From Bedellia somnulentella (taxonomy: Eukaryota; Arthropoda; Insecta; Lepidoptera; Bedelliidae), in the NCBI GenBank assembly GCA_963576735.1, contig OY755178.1, positions 2,108,001 through 2,172,000 of the forward strand: a DNA stretch of 64,000 nucleotides, written 5' to 3'. The translations under genes were made by a program, and so were the position numbers. The notes beneath the pieces were generated by a model. That model saw nothing but the letters and a program-made list of their open reading frames with translations, did no database searches and was not told the origin of the DNA. Positions 15,401 through 30,400 of the stretch are shown here, piece after piece (position 1 is the first letter of the stretch; each line of letters starts with the position of its first letter).

Positions 15401-18400
15401 TTTTTTATTTCCCAAGTTAAAATTACCACTTCGAGGAAAACGTTTTGAGTCGATAGAAGCCATAAAAGAAAATTCGCTGAATGAGCTAAAGGCCATACCG
15501 CAAATAGCCTATGAAAAATGTATGGAAGACTGGGTGAAGCGGTGGAGATATTGTATTGCAAGCGATGGGGCCTACTTTGAAGGCGATAAAATAAATTTAG
15601 ATGAATAATTTGTATTTTTTGTTTTATTGACAAATTCCCGATACTTAGTACACAGAATGTAAGTGACTCACCCCGCCATATTGCTAGAGCGCACAATTTC
15701 CGACCACGCCTTGTCGGACAGCCAGGCGGGGGCGGGGTTAGCCAGCGGGTTCTCTAGTGCAACCCCGCCCGTTAGTAGGAATGCTAGCATCTCGTCGTCT
15801 ATTTGGCCCTGTAATTGTTTAAGGTTTAGGAGGCCGTCTTTGAAATATGTTAAATAAAAAATGGCTCAGTATAAGTCTGATTTTGCACAAGGGTTCTGTA
15901 CTATTTTATTTATTAAAACCCAATGCAATATTGATGAAATCTCAATATTTGAGCCGGGGCCTTAAATGTTTCGATATAAACATTTCTAATTTCTATCTTT
16001 TGTCGCTAATTATGAAAAAAAACTAGTACTACTCAGGGAAAAATAGCAAAAGGGTGTTTAACATTTGGAAACCCCTAAATATTTATTGAAATTTCGTTAT
16101 TGTGGCAGCAGAAGTCTTCAACTTTCTAACTTATCATCCTTGTCTTGAGTGGAACCTTTGAACCTATAGACCGGATACAGTGAACAACAAATATGAGGCT
16201 TCACATTCAAGGATCGGAAGCTTAAGTAAATCTAGGTGGCACAGGTCAACTTCAGAACTTCTGACCATCGCATGAAATTTTTCTGGTGTTCGTAGCACCT
16301 ACGTTTTGCTTGGACAGAGCAGTTTTGCTCTCCTTCACTTAAATATAGAGACTACAAGCAACCAAGCATACCTTCGGCCTCAAAATTCCCAGCGTAAGCA
16401 CTAACGAGAATATAAGCTTATCCTTCTCAAAGAGACTGCGACACACGTTCTCGTAGATGCTCTTCGTGAAGTAGTTGTTGAGGCCTTCCATCCTCACGTC
16501 GAGGTCTTCGCTTCGAGGAGCGTTCTGGATCGCTTGGTTGTAAAGGTTTATGAACCTGTGATCACAATAATATATGATAGCGGAAAGAAAAAGAATAATA
16601 AGCAATAATTCAGCAACCGTGATAGCCCAGTGGGTAGAACACTCGGTTGTCGTGCAAACGACTAGTGTTCAAATCCTGGGTCGGGCCTACACCAACTTGT
16701 CTTTTATAAAGACATATGTGTGGTTAATTTATCATGGTTGTTAACGGTGAGGGAAAACATCGTGAGGAGACCCACATGGCTGAGTTGTACTTAGTCATGT
16801 GACAGTGTATTAGTACAAAACGGCGATAGGCCTGCCCCCTATCACGTGGGTACACTGTCCATGCAAAACGTGGGTACTCTGAACACCAGGTGACAAAGTC
16901 ACGTGATGTTCAGAAGTATTAGTACCTCTGCCAACCCCTTCGGGGATATTCGGCGTGAACGTTTATGTTTATGTTAATTCAGCAAAACACTTTTACCCTT
17001 TTTTTCAGTCATTTTTGTCATGTCTCCCAAACTAGATTTAACTGTACTATGGGAGACAGTTTTGAGTAGAGTAAATCTTTACAGATATTAATGAATACAT
17101 ATTAAAGGCATTAAAACTAACCTAACTATTTACAGTTGAAAAGTATGTGTGTGGTGTTTAAGTGTGTATGTGTGTGTGTTTGTGTATGTGTGAGTGTGTA
17201 AAGGTTTTGCAATAAAAATAATGCAATATGATTTATTATGAAATTAACTCATCTTGTAATAATTTGCTCAGTTTCCTGGTAATTAAGTGTAATAACATAA
17301 CATAACATAAACGTTCACGCCGAATATCCCCGAGGGGGTTGGCAGAGGTACTAATACTTCTACGTGACTTTGTCACCTGGTGTTCAGAGTACCCACGTTT
17401 TGCATGGACAGTGTACTCACGTGATAGGGGGTAGACCTATCGCCGTATTGTACGAATACACTGTCACATGACTAAGTACATCTCAGCCATGTGGGTTTCC
17501 TCACGATGTTTTCCCTCACCGTTAACAACCATGATAAATAAACCACACTTATGTCTTTAGAAAAGACAAATTGGTGTAGGCCCGACCCGGGATTTGAACA
17601 CTAGTCGCTTGCACGTCAACCGGTGTTCTACCCACTGAGCTATCACGTCGTAAGTGTAATAAATGGTTGGTAATCTTATTTTTAACTTCGTACTTGTTGT
17701 ATTCCATAATTTGTAATTTTTTATCTATTTTGATGTATATGAATGAACACCTACAGACAAAATGTCGAGAGCCAAATACCGTTCTAGGGCTAACTGTTTC
17801 ACAAGCCTGTTTTCGTCTTCGCTGGTTGAGGGTAATTTCAGGTTGTAAGTTATATAGTATTTGAATGCTGTCGTATAATGGTATTTAGCAGATATAGTTG
17901 CCTGACAGTAAGGACCCTACACTCTTGGTAAAGCTGGAAGGTGGGGAATCTATAGGGTTTATTCGTCATTACTTTTAGGTTTGCTCTCTGAGCCCTTTCT
18001 AATTTTAATAATAAAGTTTTAGCCGCGCCTCCCCAGACCGGAATACAATAGGAAATAATTGATTTGCATAGAGAATCGTAGACCAAGTTTTTGAGTAGGC
18101 TGAAGGCCTCAGCTTTTTAAAAACATAGATTAGTTTACGAACCCTAGAGCAAAGAGGGTTTATGTGTTCGTTCCAGTTTAGATTTTCATCCAAGAAGATA
18201 CCTAAATATTTCATGCTCTTAGTCCTTATAATTTCCTGGCATTGACACGGTTGTGCATCATTTAGGCAAGAGTGCAACACCATAGAAAACATTTGTGAAG
18301 GTCCACTTCCCCGCCCCATTGTTAATGTCATGAATTTGGTTTTTCTATGTTAAGGGTAAGTAGGTTGCAATTTCGCCATTCTGTAACGATAGAAAGTGCC

Positions 18401-21400
18401 TTGTAAGTGTGTAATTTTAGTTGCTGATATGATGATCCAGAAATTACTAGAGCTGTATCGTCAGCATACGAAAAAATTTTTCAATTTGGTATTTGCAAGT
18501 TGCATATTTCATTGATATATATTTTAAATAATGTAGGACCCAGTATGCTTCCCTGCGGTATGCCGCACGTGATAGTCATCGGTTCACTTTTGTATTCACC
18601 TATTTTAACAAGCTGAGCCCGATTTGATAGGTAACTTTCAAAAAGTGAGTAACATATGCCTCTGAGACCTAAACTGTACTGTATATTTTTTTATTGAAAC
18701 TGTGTCAAAAGCCTTGGAGAAATCAAGAAAAACAGCAACACATTTTGATTTACGTTCTAGGTTAAGTACGATTTCGTTTACTAAATCTATAACAGTATCC
18801 TCCGTCGATACTCCTGCTTCTGCAAAATAAGATAGTTCTAGTTTTATTTCCAACTTTGTGTTGGAAATAAAACTATCCAACTATCTTACTTTGAAAAGTC
18901 ATGCAAATAAATGCTTATTTTCGGTATAGTTGTTCGGTGTAGACTAAAAGATCAAAAGAAAAAGCACAATGATATAATCGTTTAAGACGTGTTTCCTAAA
19001 ATAATGACACAGGTACTATGTTTCCGAGCATCATGTGAAATTTAGTCACCTTATCTTATAAACACCTACTTTATTTAACTTACTTTGATTTTTATGGCTG
19101 TGTTGTGTAGTGCCAACTAAGAATAGTGCTACCTCATTTCTTCCGGTGGGGGTACGTAAGAGGCGACTAATGGTATTGGGCTTTTTAAGGAAACACTCGC
19201 GATGCGGTTGGAGACCCATCACCAACAATATTTATTTAACCATCTTTTCCTTACTCAACTTTCCAAAAGTCGCTGAGGAATTTCTAATTCTTTAGCTCTG
19301 GCTACCCCTTCTAGGGATTTATAGCCGTGAGTATATATATGTATGTATGATTTTTATGGTTACACTAAAGTATGACTAAAAATAAGCTTACCAATTCAAA
19401 GAATACTGGTACATCGGATCAATGCTAGACAGATCCGAAATACAGAAGAACAGGACAGAGCTATGTTTCGACACAGGCACATAGAGCAATCTAGCTTTGT
19501 CTATCTCTTTCTCAGTCACGGCAGCCGTGGCTTGCTTCGCTTGGATCTCCATCGAGAGGATCTTTGATGATGAAAGGATTTTGTTGGCTGATTCGTCTTC
19601 AAGGATGTTACCGGCTGATGATAATACCTGGTAAGAGAGGACCAGGTATGTATATCAAGATAGTTAAATTATTATAATTACAAGACATGGTATCAATATG
19701 CCAGTATCACGTGGTATTTTCTCACCTGGTGTTTTGCATAAGTTCTTCGTGTTCTTTTGGCACTTTCTGCATGTGTAACATGATAAAGTATAATTAAGAT
19801 TAATTAGTTGTGCAGTGTCGACTTAGAATAGCACTACCCCATTTTTTCCAATTAATCACGCAGAATTATTCGAGCCGTCAAAACTCTTGCGTAGCACTTT
19901 CGCAAATTAGGTTTTGGTCTCTGATCTACCGCAATTATTTCAAGAAGTTCCTACCTCTAAAATCTTATCCTCGATTTCTTTCAACGTCCTCTTGTTGTTA
20001 GCTCCCTCCACAATAAGTTGATTCTTCTTGAGCTCCAATGAAGGCATGTCTTGCGCCACCACGATACCGAGCAGCTGGTCTTGTAATCCTTGCGGAGTTA
20101 TCATAAAATTTAGGAGGGTCACCTGCAAACAACATCCAGAAAATAATAGCTACTCTTTCAAGTCCGTAGTAAGGGGTTCAGGCCTACTCTGAATAGGCCG
20201 CCTTGGATATCACCAAAAGATCAAAAAGTTTCTGAATTATGATTTCAGCCTATGTAAGTACATGGATACTGGTGCCTCCGCGGTGTCGCGGTTAAGCGCT
20301 TGGTTCAAGTACGGAGGTCTCGGGTTCAGTTCCTGGGGGTAAACTCACAAAATTTCATTTGTTAGATATAACGCAGCTCGGAAGGATATTGACAGCCTGA
20401 TTCACCTGATTATCCGAAAATTAAGATGATTCTGTGCTTCGGAGGGCACGTTAAGCCGACGGTCCCGGCTACTATCACGTTAGTAGTCGTTAGTCTGCCA
20501 ACCCGCACAGGACATGGCCAGCGTAGTGTACTAAAGCCAGCCACATAGGCTCGAGCCCCTTGGTGGGGACGTATTTAAGCTGAGAGGACAAGGATTATAA
20601 GGAGTGGATTTTGTTAAAAAAAAGCCTTACAGTTTTTATTCGTCGACTTTCCGTTACCTGCTCCGAAATGGCAGCCTACCGAGTGAGAAGCTTGCATATT
20701 GTAAATATAATCATCAATTTTTGAGTCCCAACACTTACTGAAACTTAGTACTATTACAGTGTTCTACTTACTATAGCAGTGTTCGAAGAGGTTTAAGAGA
20801 AGGTTTAAAAGAAGAGTATACATAGAGGTAGAAGAAACAGCCATGGAATTTAAACTAATGTCGGGTCTTACGATACTCACGGGATGAAACATTATTGTAT
20901 AAACTCACCTTAACGGCTATCTCAGGTAGATAATGCGGGTTGCTGATTCTCGTCGTGATGTAGAATCGGAAGTTGTGGCTGTATTCCAAAACGTTGTCTC
21001 CCAACTTCAGACAGTCGACTCCGCCGGATCTTGGGAAATAGTAAGATTACTTATTTATAGCTGACCCGAGAGACTTCGTACTGTAAAATTTGCTTATGAC
21101 AAACCTTAAGGCGTTTTTTCAGGTGTGATTATTTTAATGGTCAAATTTTTCCGAGATAAAAAGTATCCTATCTCATCATAATTTGGGTCATTATCTAGCA
21201 TTTTGCCAAATTTCATTCATATACATTATTTTTATTTAGGTATTTGTATTGCTTGTATATATTAAAAGTATGTAGTTATATATGTATGTGTTCATATTCG
21301 ATAAATATCGATAATAGTTTGTATGATTAATATTTATATTGTTATTTAAATTAAATAAGTTAGTTTTAAGTAAGCTTAATAGATTATAAGGTTTTTTTTG

Positions 21401-24400
21401 GCCTTGTTTTGTGCATCTACCCAAATAATTAATTTATCGATCTCACCTTCCAAAGGTTGTCTGGAAGAGATCGCTTTTAGCGATAAGACCGCCAATTGTA
21501 CCTCACTGTAAACTGTTTGATCATATTATTATTTTTGTAAATTTGTGTTTGATGTGCGCAATAAAGAGTTATTCTATTCTACATTATGTACTTGAGGAGC
21601 CTTTTTGCCTCAAACACACAAACATCTAAACTTTCACATTTATAATATTAATAGGATTGATAATGAGAATTTTATACTAATGCCTGCTTTTGGGAACCTC
21701 AGGGTAGTGATTTGTTAAATGAAAATCACGGATATGTAACCGTAAGATGTTGAAGGGCCATACAGGTTGTGAAATTTGAGTCAGCTTGCTTAACTTGCAT
21801 TCACGCATCGATTATACTCCATGGAATAGAATGACTTCTACATCGTATTCGCGACAGACACATAAAAATCTTCCTATACTCACGCCTATAGCACCCATAA
21901 AGCGGTAGCCAGAGTTTCATATTCAGGAATTCTGGACTGTATTACCTGAATATATTCCTCAACAGCACAGGTTCCAGTACAGCATCCAGCTGCTCTCGTA
22001 TATTCTCCAGCAGAACAGGATACCCCAGCTGGATGCAGTTCTCGAGGACACGAACGTAGTTGGAGTCTGAAAGTTTTATCACCTTCAGGTTGTTCTCGCG
22101 CTCCATGTTCTTTACCCATTTGTTGGCTTGCTCTGGAAAGGGGGGGGGGGGGGCGTATGATTAATTTAGCACGTATATTAGGCTTATTTCAAAATGGTCT
22201 TATATGTTTCTATATTCTATAAATATGAATACCCTTGTTTTTTATCATTTACATGTTTGCTTTTTTAAGTTCTGCTTTGATATTTTTTTAATTAAAACCC
22301 TAATCATTCTACTGTGCCAAAATAAAAGAACTATGTACAATAACAATAATATGTAATAACATTACTGTCAAAACTCATAGCCGGTCAACCTTCTTCGACA
22401 GAACTCTTATGCAACAGCAGTCAAAACTACTCTTGCGTGAATTTTGCAGTTTGGAAGTGGTTTGAAAAGTTCTTTTATTTATGTATGTATAAAAACATTT
22501 TTAATATGGTTAAGAATCGCAATTAAAATAAATTAAAAACCCAGCATAAACTATACCCTGCGGATCAATAAGCAGCGGCCACCTCTTGGACCTCTGCACG
22601 ATTACTAATATTATAAAATCGTGGGAATGAGTTGTGCTTTATACCGCAATATAATCGAATTCCACGCGGGCGAAGCCGTGGGTGGAAAGCTAGTATTTAT
22701 ATATGTTTATGTTTTTTCAAAAACTGTTTACTTATAATATGATGTATACATAGATATCTTAACCCCTCAGAGGAACACCGTTAAAAGTTTAAATTAGCAT
22801 TGCCGCTAAAATAATTCATCGATCCCGGCGGCTACAGTATAGCATGCAAAACAAGTCTTTATAACTTTATAATTATATATGTTTATGTTTTTCAACAACA
22901 GTTAACTTATAATAATTACCAAATTGAGAGTGTGCTCAAAAAGGCATGTGTTCGAAGTATGATGAATAAAAGAGCATGTTTGAAAAGATTGATGGATGTA
23001 AACGAATCCAGAGAGGTTTGTCAGGATCTTACGAAGTCTCTGCCTACCCCAATGGGAATTACTGGCGTGAGTAAATGTATGTTTGTATGTTATAATATGA
23101 CTACACATATAGATACCTTGCGGATCAATAAGCAGCGGCCACCTCCGGGATCTCTGCACGATGATGCCATTTTCAACCGAGAATGAATCCACGGGCAGGC
23201 CGGCGATGTTCCACGCGCGGACCACCACCGCCTCGCCCAGCGTGCCCGCCAGCGAGAACGAGCCGCAGCACGGGATCTCTGTGCATTTAGATTAATTATT
23301 GGTTTTTGAAAATAAACTTTTGTATTTTCTATATTTTTTACACGATTCATACACCAGCGAGAATGAACCGCAGCATGTGATCTATGTTCATATCATGGAC
23401 TAATTAGTTTCATTATGATAAAGTTTGGATCGAAAAGAAAATAAAAACTAAAACCCGAAATAAATAAAGGCGAATGTAAGGAGTTCTTTGTTGCTTCATC
23501 AGTTTATAAACACCTTTCGAAGCAACAGTAGAGTGAACGCGCCGCAGAACGGTATCTCTATATACATACTATATATCTATATGTATATATTCATAGGTAT
23601 GTGGTAGACCATTAAGTGTAATTTAGTTTGGTTTTGTCACATAGAGTGTTTAACCTCTCAGAGGAGCACCGTTAAAAAGTTTAAATTAGCATTTCCACTA
23701 AAATAATTCATCGATCCCGGCGGCTACAATACAGCATTGAAAAAAAGTCTTTATAACATCACAAAGTACGTTTTACAGTGGCGGCGCGCTTTGACAGAGG
23801 CGCCCGGGTGCCTATCAACCGTTGATGGAATTTCATAATTGTAAGCAGACGCGCCCGGGAGCCTCTCAACCGCTGAAGGGTTAAAAAGAAAAATAATATA
23901 TGTCAAACGCGTGCCAGAGAGCGAGAACGAGCCGCAGAATGGGATCTCTACACACACATACATACTTCTTGTGTTTTATCGCAGACGATTCGAACGACTC
24001 TTCGACAACGGTAACTTACATATGCATTGCATATACATCAGCGTGTAAAATTATTAAATAAAAATCATTAAGGCGAATCCATACAATAATTTAAAGAAAA
24101 TATTTTAATTGTTTACAATCACTACTAATTAAATTGAAATAGTTTTTAAAATCTTGTCAAATAGCTTATTGCTTCATCATTGCGTGTTTGTGTTTTTCCG
24201 ACTTCATTTCAGGTGACTTTTATTTTCATTAAAGTACCTGACCATGACACTTCCAAATCTACGTAATGCTAACTTACCCAAAAAGACACATCTGTCATTC
24301 CACATCTTGACGATTTCCTGTCGGTAGCTGACAGTGTAGGGACCGAGGTAGGCGATGAAACCAGCCGATAACAATACGTCACCTACAACATTGATGTCAG

Positions 24401-27400
24401 GTTTAGAGTGCAATTCCATCAGAGATCAGACGTTAATGTAATCAATAGCTTTGCTTCTTAATGATTTTTGAATTAGAAATTGATGACAACAGTAACTGAC
24501 GCAATTCTATTGATTCTTCGAAATCACATTTATTCCACCATCTTTTTCCCTTTCAATCAAAAAGTTGCCGTGACCACAATAAGGCAATTAAGAAGTACAA
24601 TTCTGCTTCCATTATCACTATGGCTTTCAAGCTTTACAAGGTATTAAGAGCAGATTTATAGTTACCTATAACCTTCTATAAAGACTCAGTCTTGTCCCCC
24701 CAGCCTACCGATCTTCTGTTTCGCACGACTCAGTTTTATACTCTTTACATTGAGAACTATGATAGGTTTCGTACTTTTTCATTTTGTAAAATATATTTGT
24801 GTTCCCCTAGCCACATCGAAGGTCAAAGAAATTAACAACGAAAAGATCATCGAACAACAATAATTTTGGCACTCTCAAGTCGATTAAATCAACGATAACT
24901 TCTATCGTTTGATTTCTTATCAAAAATGTTAAAATCCAAATATTAGTTCCATGCGAACGAGACAGAAATAAAAGTTAGAAGAAATACGTATGCTATTATC
25001 GTTCTTAATGTAAAAAGTAGTCCTCTATCTCGGCTTCCAGATCCATTTTTTTTTCGGATCATTTCCGCGAACGTTCAATTCGAAAAGTAATAATATTCCC
25101 TCACTATAGAAAGCTTGTAAAGTGTAAATTACTATGAAACTTACCAATAACCTTCCCCAAAGACTCAGTAAGTTCGGTAGCCAATTCCGACCATCGCGTT
25201 TTCTCCCCCCCCAGCCCGCCGATCAGCTGTTCGGCGCGACGCAGTTTCAGACCGCAGAGGTCTATTTCGTCTTCGAGACCCTTCTTTTTGCGAGTCATTT
25301 CCGCGAACTCGTCGTTTAGGGCCTGATAGAGTGAGGGAAATATTACAAGGCGAATTTCATGATTATGATAGATCTTTTGCAGCCGTCAATTGCGCGTGTG
25401 TGTCACAAGTGGTCATTGAAGGTAATTTTGAAACTTGCGTAATTATTGATATTCGTAAGACCTGTTATTAGTTGGTGAGGAAGTGCCAAATAATGTTAAA
25501 CTCATACTCTTAGGAATTTCAATCCGGTACAAAGTATTGTTCAATTTTATCTGCCTATCTAGTGGTTATTAATGGCGTCAGTATATGTAAATATAATGAG
25601 TACGAAACCCTTTCGTGTAAAGTACATATATATAAAGTTGTGTAATTGGGTGAAAAACTTGCTTTCAACAATCGAGACTTTCATCCACCATACTTTGCAC
25701 TAACTAGATCTGTACAGCAATAACGTAATAAGAAATCTAGAACTTACCTGTAACTTGTCGAGTACGCTTTGTAGCTGCGCTCGTTTCTTGTTGAGCGTGT
25801 CCATCTGCATTTGCAGTTCGTTTTCGGCTTCAGCTAGGGCGGCCTTTTTCGGTGCTACCACCTATAAGAATATCGTAAGTGATAAGATAATAAAACTTTA
25901 TTATTTATAAACATTAACCCGAAGAACAATACTCTGTATATTTAAAACTATTATTCACGGCTATAAATCCCGAAGAATTCATTATTTGTGAGCCTTAGTA
26001 CTTTCGGAAATTGAATGAGTATCCAGCTAAGAATATCCTAATTGCCTCTTACGACCTCTACGGGAAGAGGTGGGTTAGTGCTATCCTCACCCAACATTAC
26101 ACAAATATTTCATTTATTTATTAACATCCAAGTAAGAGCCCCGTTTCACTTGTAGCGAACACTAGTCCATGCACCAAGCTCCAGTTCACAGTCACACTAT
26201 CGGCGTCTCTCTCATATCTTACATCGCGGCATCAAATTATTCAAATTTTCTGTATGAATAGAAAAAATATAAGTTGGTGCGCAGTGTGATTTATACTTTT
26301 AACTGTCCCTCCAGACTAAATATCTAAATGTTATACCTTGATGACTCTATCGTACACGTCCATAGCGCGCACCCATCGACACAGTCCTTCGCACGCTGAC
26401 GATACTTTCGCTATCACGGCCGGGTCGAAATCGCGGTCCGGAATATATCTGTATGATACATTATTTTACGTGTTAGCATACTTATTTCTATACATAAAAG
26501 ACAGTTGTGTTAGACTGCTTATAACTTACGGATGCCTAAACCATTTTGGCTGAGAATTGATGTAGAGTTTTTTTCAAAGAATTTCAGTTAAAAATGACTA
26601 TGTACCATCACGCTTATATTCAAATACAACACTACTTGGAAAGTTAGGGCGACCTTATAGTTGTAAATAAGGACTTTATTTATTAATGTACTATTGATCG
26701 TCTCTTTGTGCCATCTTGAACTTATCTCATTCACTTCATATTTTTCAATCTACTCCGGAATGCTCATGGTTATTTTAAGCATATTTTCAATTTCTTATTT
26801 GAATTCTTACCTAAACTTATCAGCTATGTGACAATCACTATTATTATATAAAATAAATATTACTTCTCTCGAATACGTTTTATAGTTGCCGGAGCTATAT
26901 TGTCTTTGTCGTAATTTTTCAGACTATCAAGAAACTTCATGTCTCCGAGCATCTTCAGCGATGGACCCCAGTAGTCCTCATAATATCGGCCTGTAACACA
27001 CGGAAATCAGTATATAGCTTTTTTTCACATCATTATCGATTTTGAAGCAGGGACCTTGCTGCTAATTATTTAAAATCTAATTCATATATTTAAAGGGTCA
27101 AGTAGTTATATTCGTACCGCAAGTAAATTTTAAAGAATGAAATAAAACGTATTTATTACAAAAATATACAAAAACCGCTAGGTCCCCCAAACAATCAAAA
27201 TCAAATCAATCAGTAATCAAAACTCACCACTCGAATCCACCTTCTTCTCTCCCTTAATCCCCTTCATAACGCACACAGCCTCCATCACCAACTTAACAGC
27301 AGCTGGTGGGTTCTTCATACTCTTAACGAGAGTAACGTCGGCAGGTTTCAGAGTGTTGAGAGCGTTGAGCGCAGCCTCCAAAGCCGGTACAGCCTCCGCT

Positions 27401-30400
27401 AGGTCGGACTCGCAATCGTCTTTGATCGCTTGGGCTGCTGCCGCGGCTTCGTTTGCCAAGGCTTCGTCGGCGCCTACTATCTAAAATATGGTGAAAGAAT
27501 GATTTTGATGTTTAAAAATATTAGTAACTCTGTCTTTGAGTGACCTATATCTTCTTGGAGGTCTGAGTCCTAGCAGGTTTTTTTCCTATGCTTAGATATG
27601 AGACCTTACAGTATTAACCTTAAATATAATTGAAAGTAAACTATATACTATGTCTTTGCCTTTTCACTAAATCAATAAATGGACAGTCACACCCCCCTTT
27701 CAAAATACACCTCAATAAACCTTAATTAAAACATACCTCTTTCTGCTTCTCAACGACCACAGTATCCTGTACAATTTTGATATCAGCGTTTTCTTCTTCT
27801 CAGATGTTTGACATGACTACAATAACAATCCATTTAAAAAGAAACCACAAGAAACCTTAATCATAACATACCTCTTTCTGCTTCTCAACAACAACAGTAT
27901 CCTGTTCAATCTTGATCATCAGTTTCTCAGTCTTCTCTGAGGTTTCCACCAGCAGCGGCTGCAGACTGATGAGGTTATCCTGCATCACTGCTACTTGCGC
28001 TGCTGCGAAATCTAGCTGTTCCAGACCTACTTCGTATCTGGGGGAGATGTTAAGAGTATTTTAGTTGGTCTGATGATGACATTGATTGTAAATCCTAGAA
28101 TCCTAGAAGTTTTTGATGACATGATTTTATTTAACATCGTTGCCGCGTTAGCAGTTTTGCAGAATGATTCGCTTTCAGGGGCATTCCGAATGTCAGTGAA
28201 ATTAAAAAAATTGCAGTCGGTATATTCTTTGGAATTTATTTTGTTATTTATTCATTCGTTAACATTATCTTAATAGTAAAATACAATCTCATTCTTACTT
28301 GATTTATTACTTTTTTCGCAATACCTCATGCGAAACAGAAATGAGATCGCGAGTTTTATTTGATTACTTTTTAAAATAAAAACATATTATTTAAAAAAAT
28401 TGAGATTTTGATAAATTTTTATAGCAATTTATGTCAATTGACGTTTAAATCTTATAGGTTATATTATTGTAAATAATCGTACCTGGTCCTCGATTTAATG
28501 ATCTGGTCGATCTTCATAGAATACAGACTCTGGAACGCTTTGATCATCTCCAGGAAACTCGTGGGGGTCACGTACACCATTCGTTTCTGTTCTGAGTAGA
28601 ATCTGAAAGATGATGTAAATTTTGGGTATTTTGTGTGAAGAATGTATTTATTTGGATGTTGTAACCATCTCATTCGGGAATGCCGAGAGGCTCCAGTCTA
28701 ACCTCAATACCACTAAGCTGACTTAATGCAGTGGCGGGCTAGCGATGGCTACCCCTTTTAGGGATTTATACCCGTGAGTATATGTATATGTATGTATGTA
28801 TTGCTTAATGCAGATTGGCTGTAATAATACTATTACCGTGATATTAACGGTTCTGACTGTAAATCGAGTTATTCAGCCTGCGAGGTTCTATCTAACTACG
28901 TTACCAATCTCAAATATTAAATTTGTGGGTTTACTCATTGCTGTGTAGGCTTAGAATAGCACTTAACCATTTTTCCCGCTGTGTCGATAGAGGCCACTTA
29001 TAGTTTTGGATCTTTCTAAATTATTGATGGTTGATGATTCCATTATTTTAAAAAATGGCTGAGATATTATCAATTCCTTTTTTTAGCTAAGCCTTTTTTT
29101 GGGATTTCTTGCCTTGGATTTATGTACCCCTTAGGAATTAAAACCACCCCCGTATTACGTATGTTTAACGACAGACAATTGTGTCATTAGCTGCAATATT
29201 ATCGTTGTCAAAACGAAAACAAAACATGACATTGACAACGACAATATTACAACTGGCGACTCAGGGGGTCAAAACCCTCAAATCTGGTGCTAAATGGTCT
29301 GCCCATCACCCCACACACCGCAGAATATTATTACCTGGTGCTGAGTGCGACCACGCTGACATGGAACAGCTGACACATGAGGACGCAGGAAGTGCGCGTG
29401 CGCGGCTCCACGCCCGCCATCTTGGATATGAACATCTCCGCCACGCGCTCTAGCGCCTCGGGGGGCCACGCTGTGAACCTGGTGTGTGATGAGGTTTTTT
29501 TTTTTAAATTGTTGATAAAAATGTTTATTTACCAGAATTTACAAAAATAAGACTAGTTATCTTAAGTAGGTAAAGATTGGGGAGTCTAGATCAATTCACC
29601 CTCGCTTCGCTCGGGTGAATTGATCTAGTCCTCCCCAATCTCTCGCTGCTTTTCATCAAAATTATATTTATTTCTGAATTTCTATTTGCAGATCATTCTA
29701 ATTTGCAGATCAATTCAAATATATCTAGTCCCTCCAATCTTTAAGTGCCTTTTTTTTCCACCAAAAGTATTTGTATTTTATCTGTTGTTTAATTTCAATC
29801 AATCTTTATTGAACTAATGCTACTTTTTGTTTTTGTTTCAATCTGTTTCCGCTTTTAGAAATATTCAACATGCTACCTGTTTTGTTATCATTTTAGTCAT
29901 AATAACATAAACCACCATATCGTACATTGTGTGTGTGTGTGTGTGTATCATTGTTTCTGATAGGAACTATCTGGTTATTATTTTGGTTATTATAATTGCA
30001 AAAGGAACAAGAAATATAAATAAAATACATTCGTGCTTTAAAATTTATATAATATTTTTTAAAATACACCATTTTCGTAAACATGTTACATTTCGTAACG
30101 CACAAGTAGCGGAATGATGAATACAATTATGAATATCATTACTTAACTTAAATTCTTCATACAACATTAACAAACTAGGACAATTCATCTCTTCTAAATT
30201 AATAACATCTTTATAGTCCAATAATATATCTTTAATCCAATTCACTTTTTCAGTACCTTTGCAGTAAACAGTTTTATCAAACAAAAAACTAACAACTATT
30301 GTCAGACACTTTTCATAAGTAACAAAGCCTTCGTTCCAATTTATTTGTTTGTTTCTTTCTATCCACCTTATTTGCTTTCTTTCTGTACAGTCGCCATCAG

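Noticed and set aside
15288..15608. Second half of mariner as a separate gene
   Set aside because: It is the C-terminal part of the broken transposase; its ATG arises from a deletion.
15809..15848. Longer exon 24 starting at [10 protein letters not shown]
   Set aside because: No acceptor in the right phase upstream; AATTACAG at 15809-15810 fits exon 23 and the family.
16617..16700. tRNA gene at the SINE-A head
   Set aside because: Part of a 358-bp unit with an 11-bp target duplication and many copies.
22140..22153. 14-G run as a G-quadruplex regulatory element
   Set aside because: Single homopolymer next to exon 19; could also be a sequencing error. No support for function.
29930..29947. 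GT microsatellite as a Z-DNA or regulatory site
   Set aside because: Short simple repeat, nothing linked to it.
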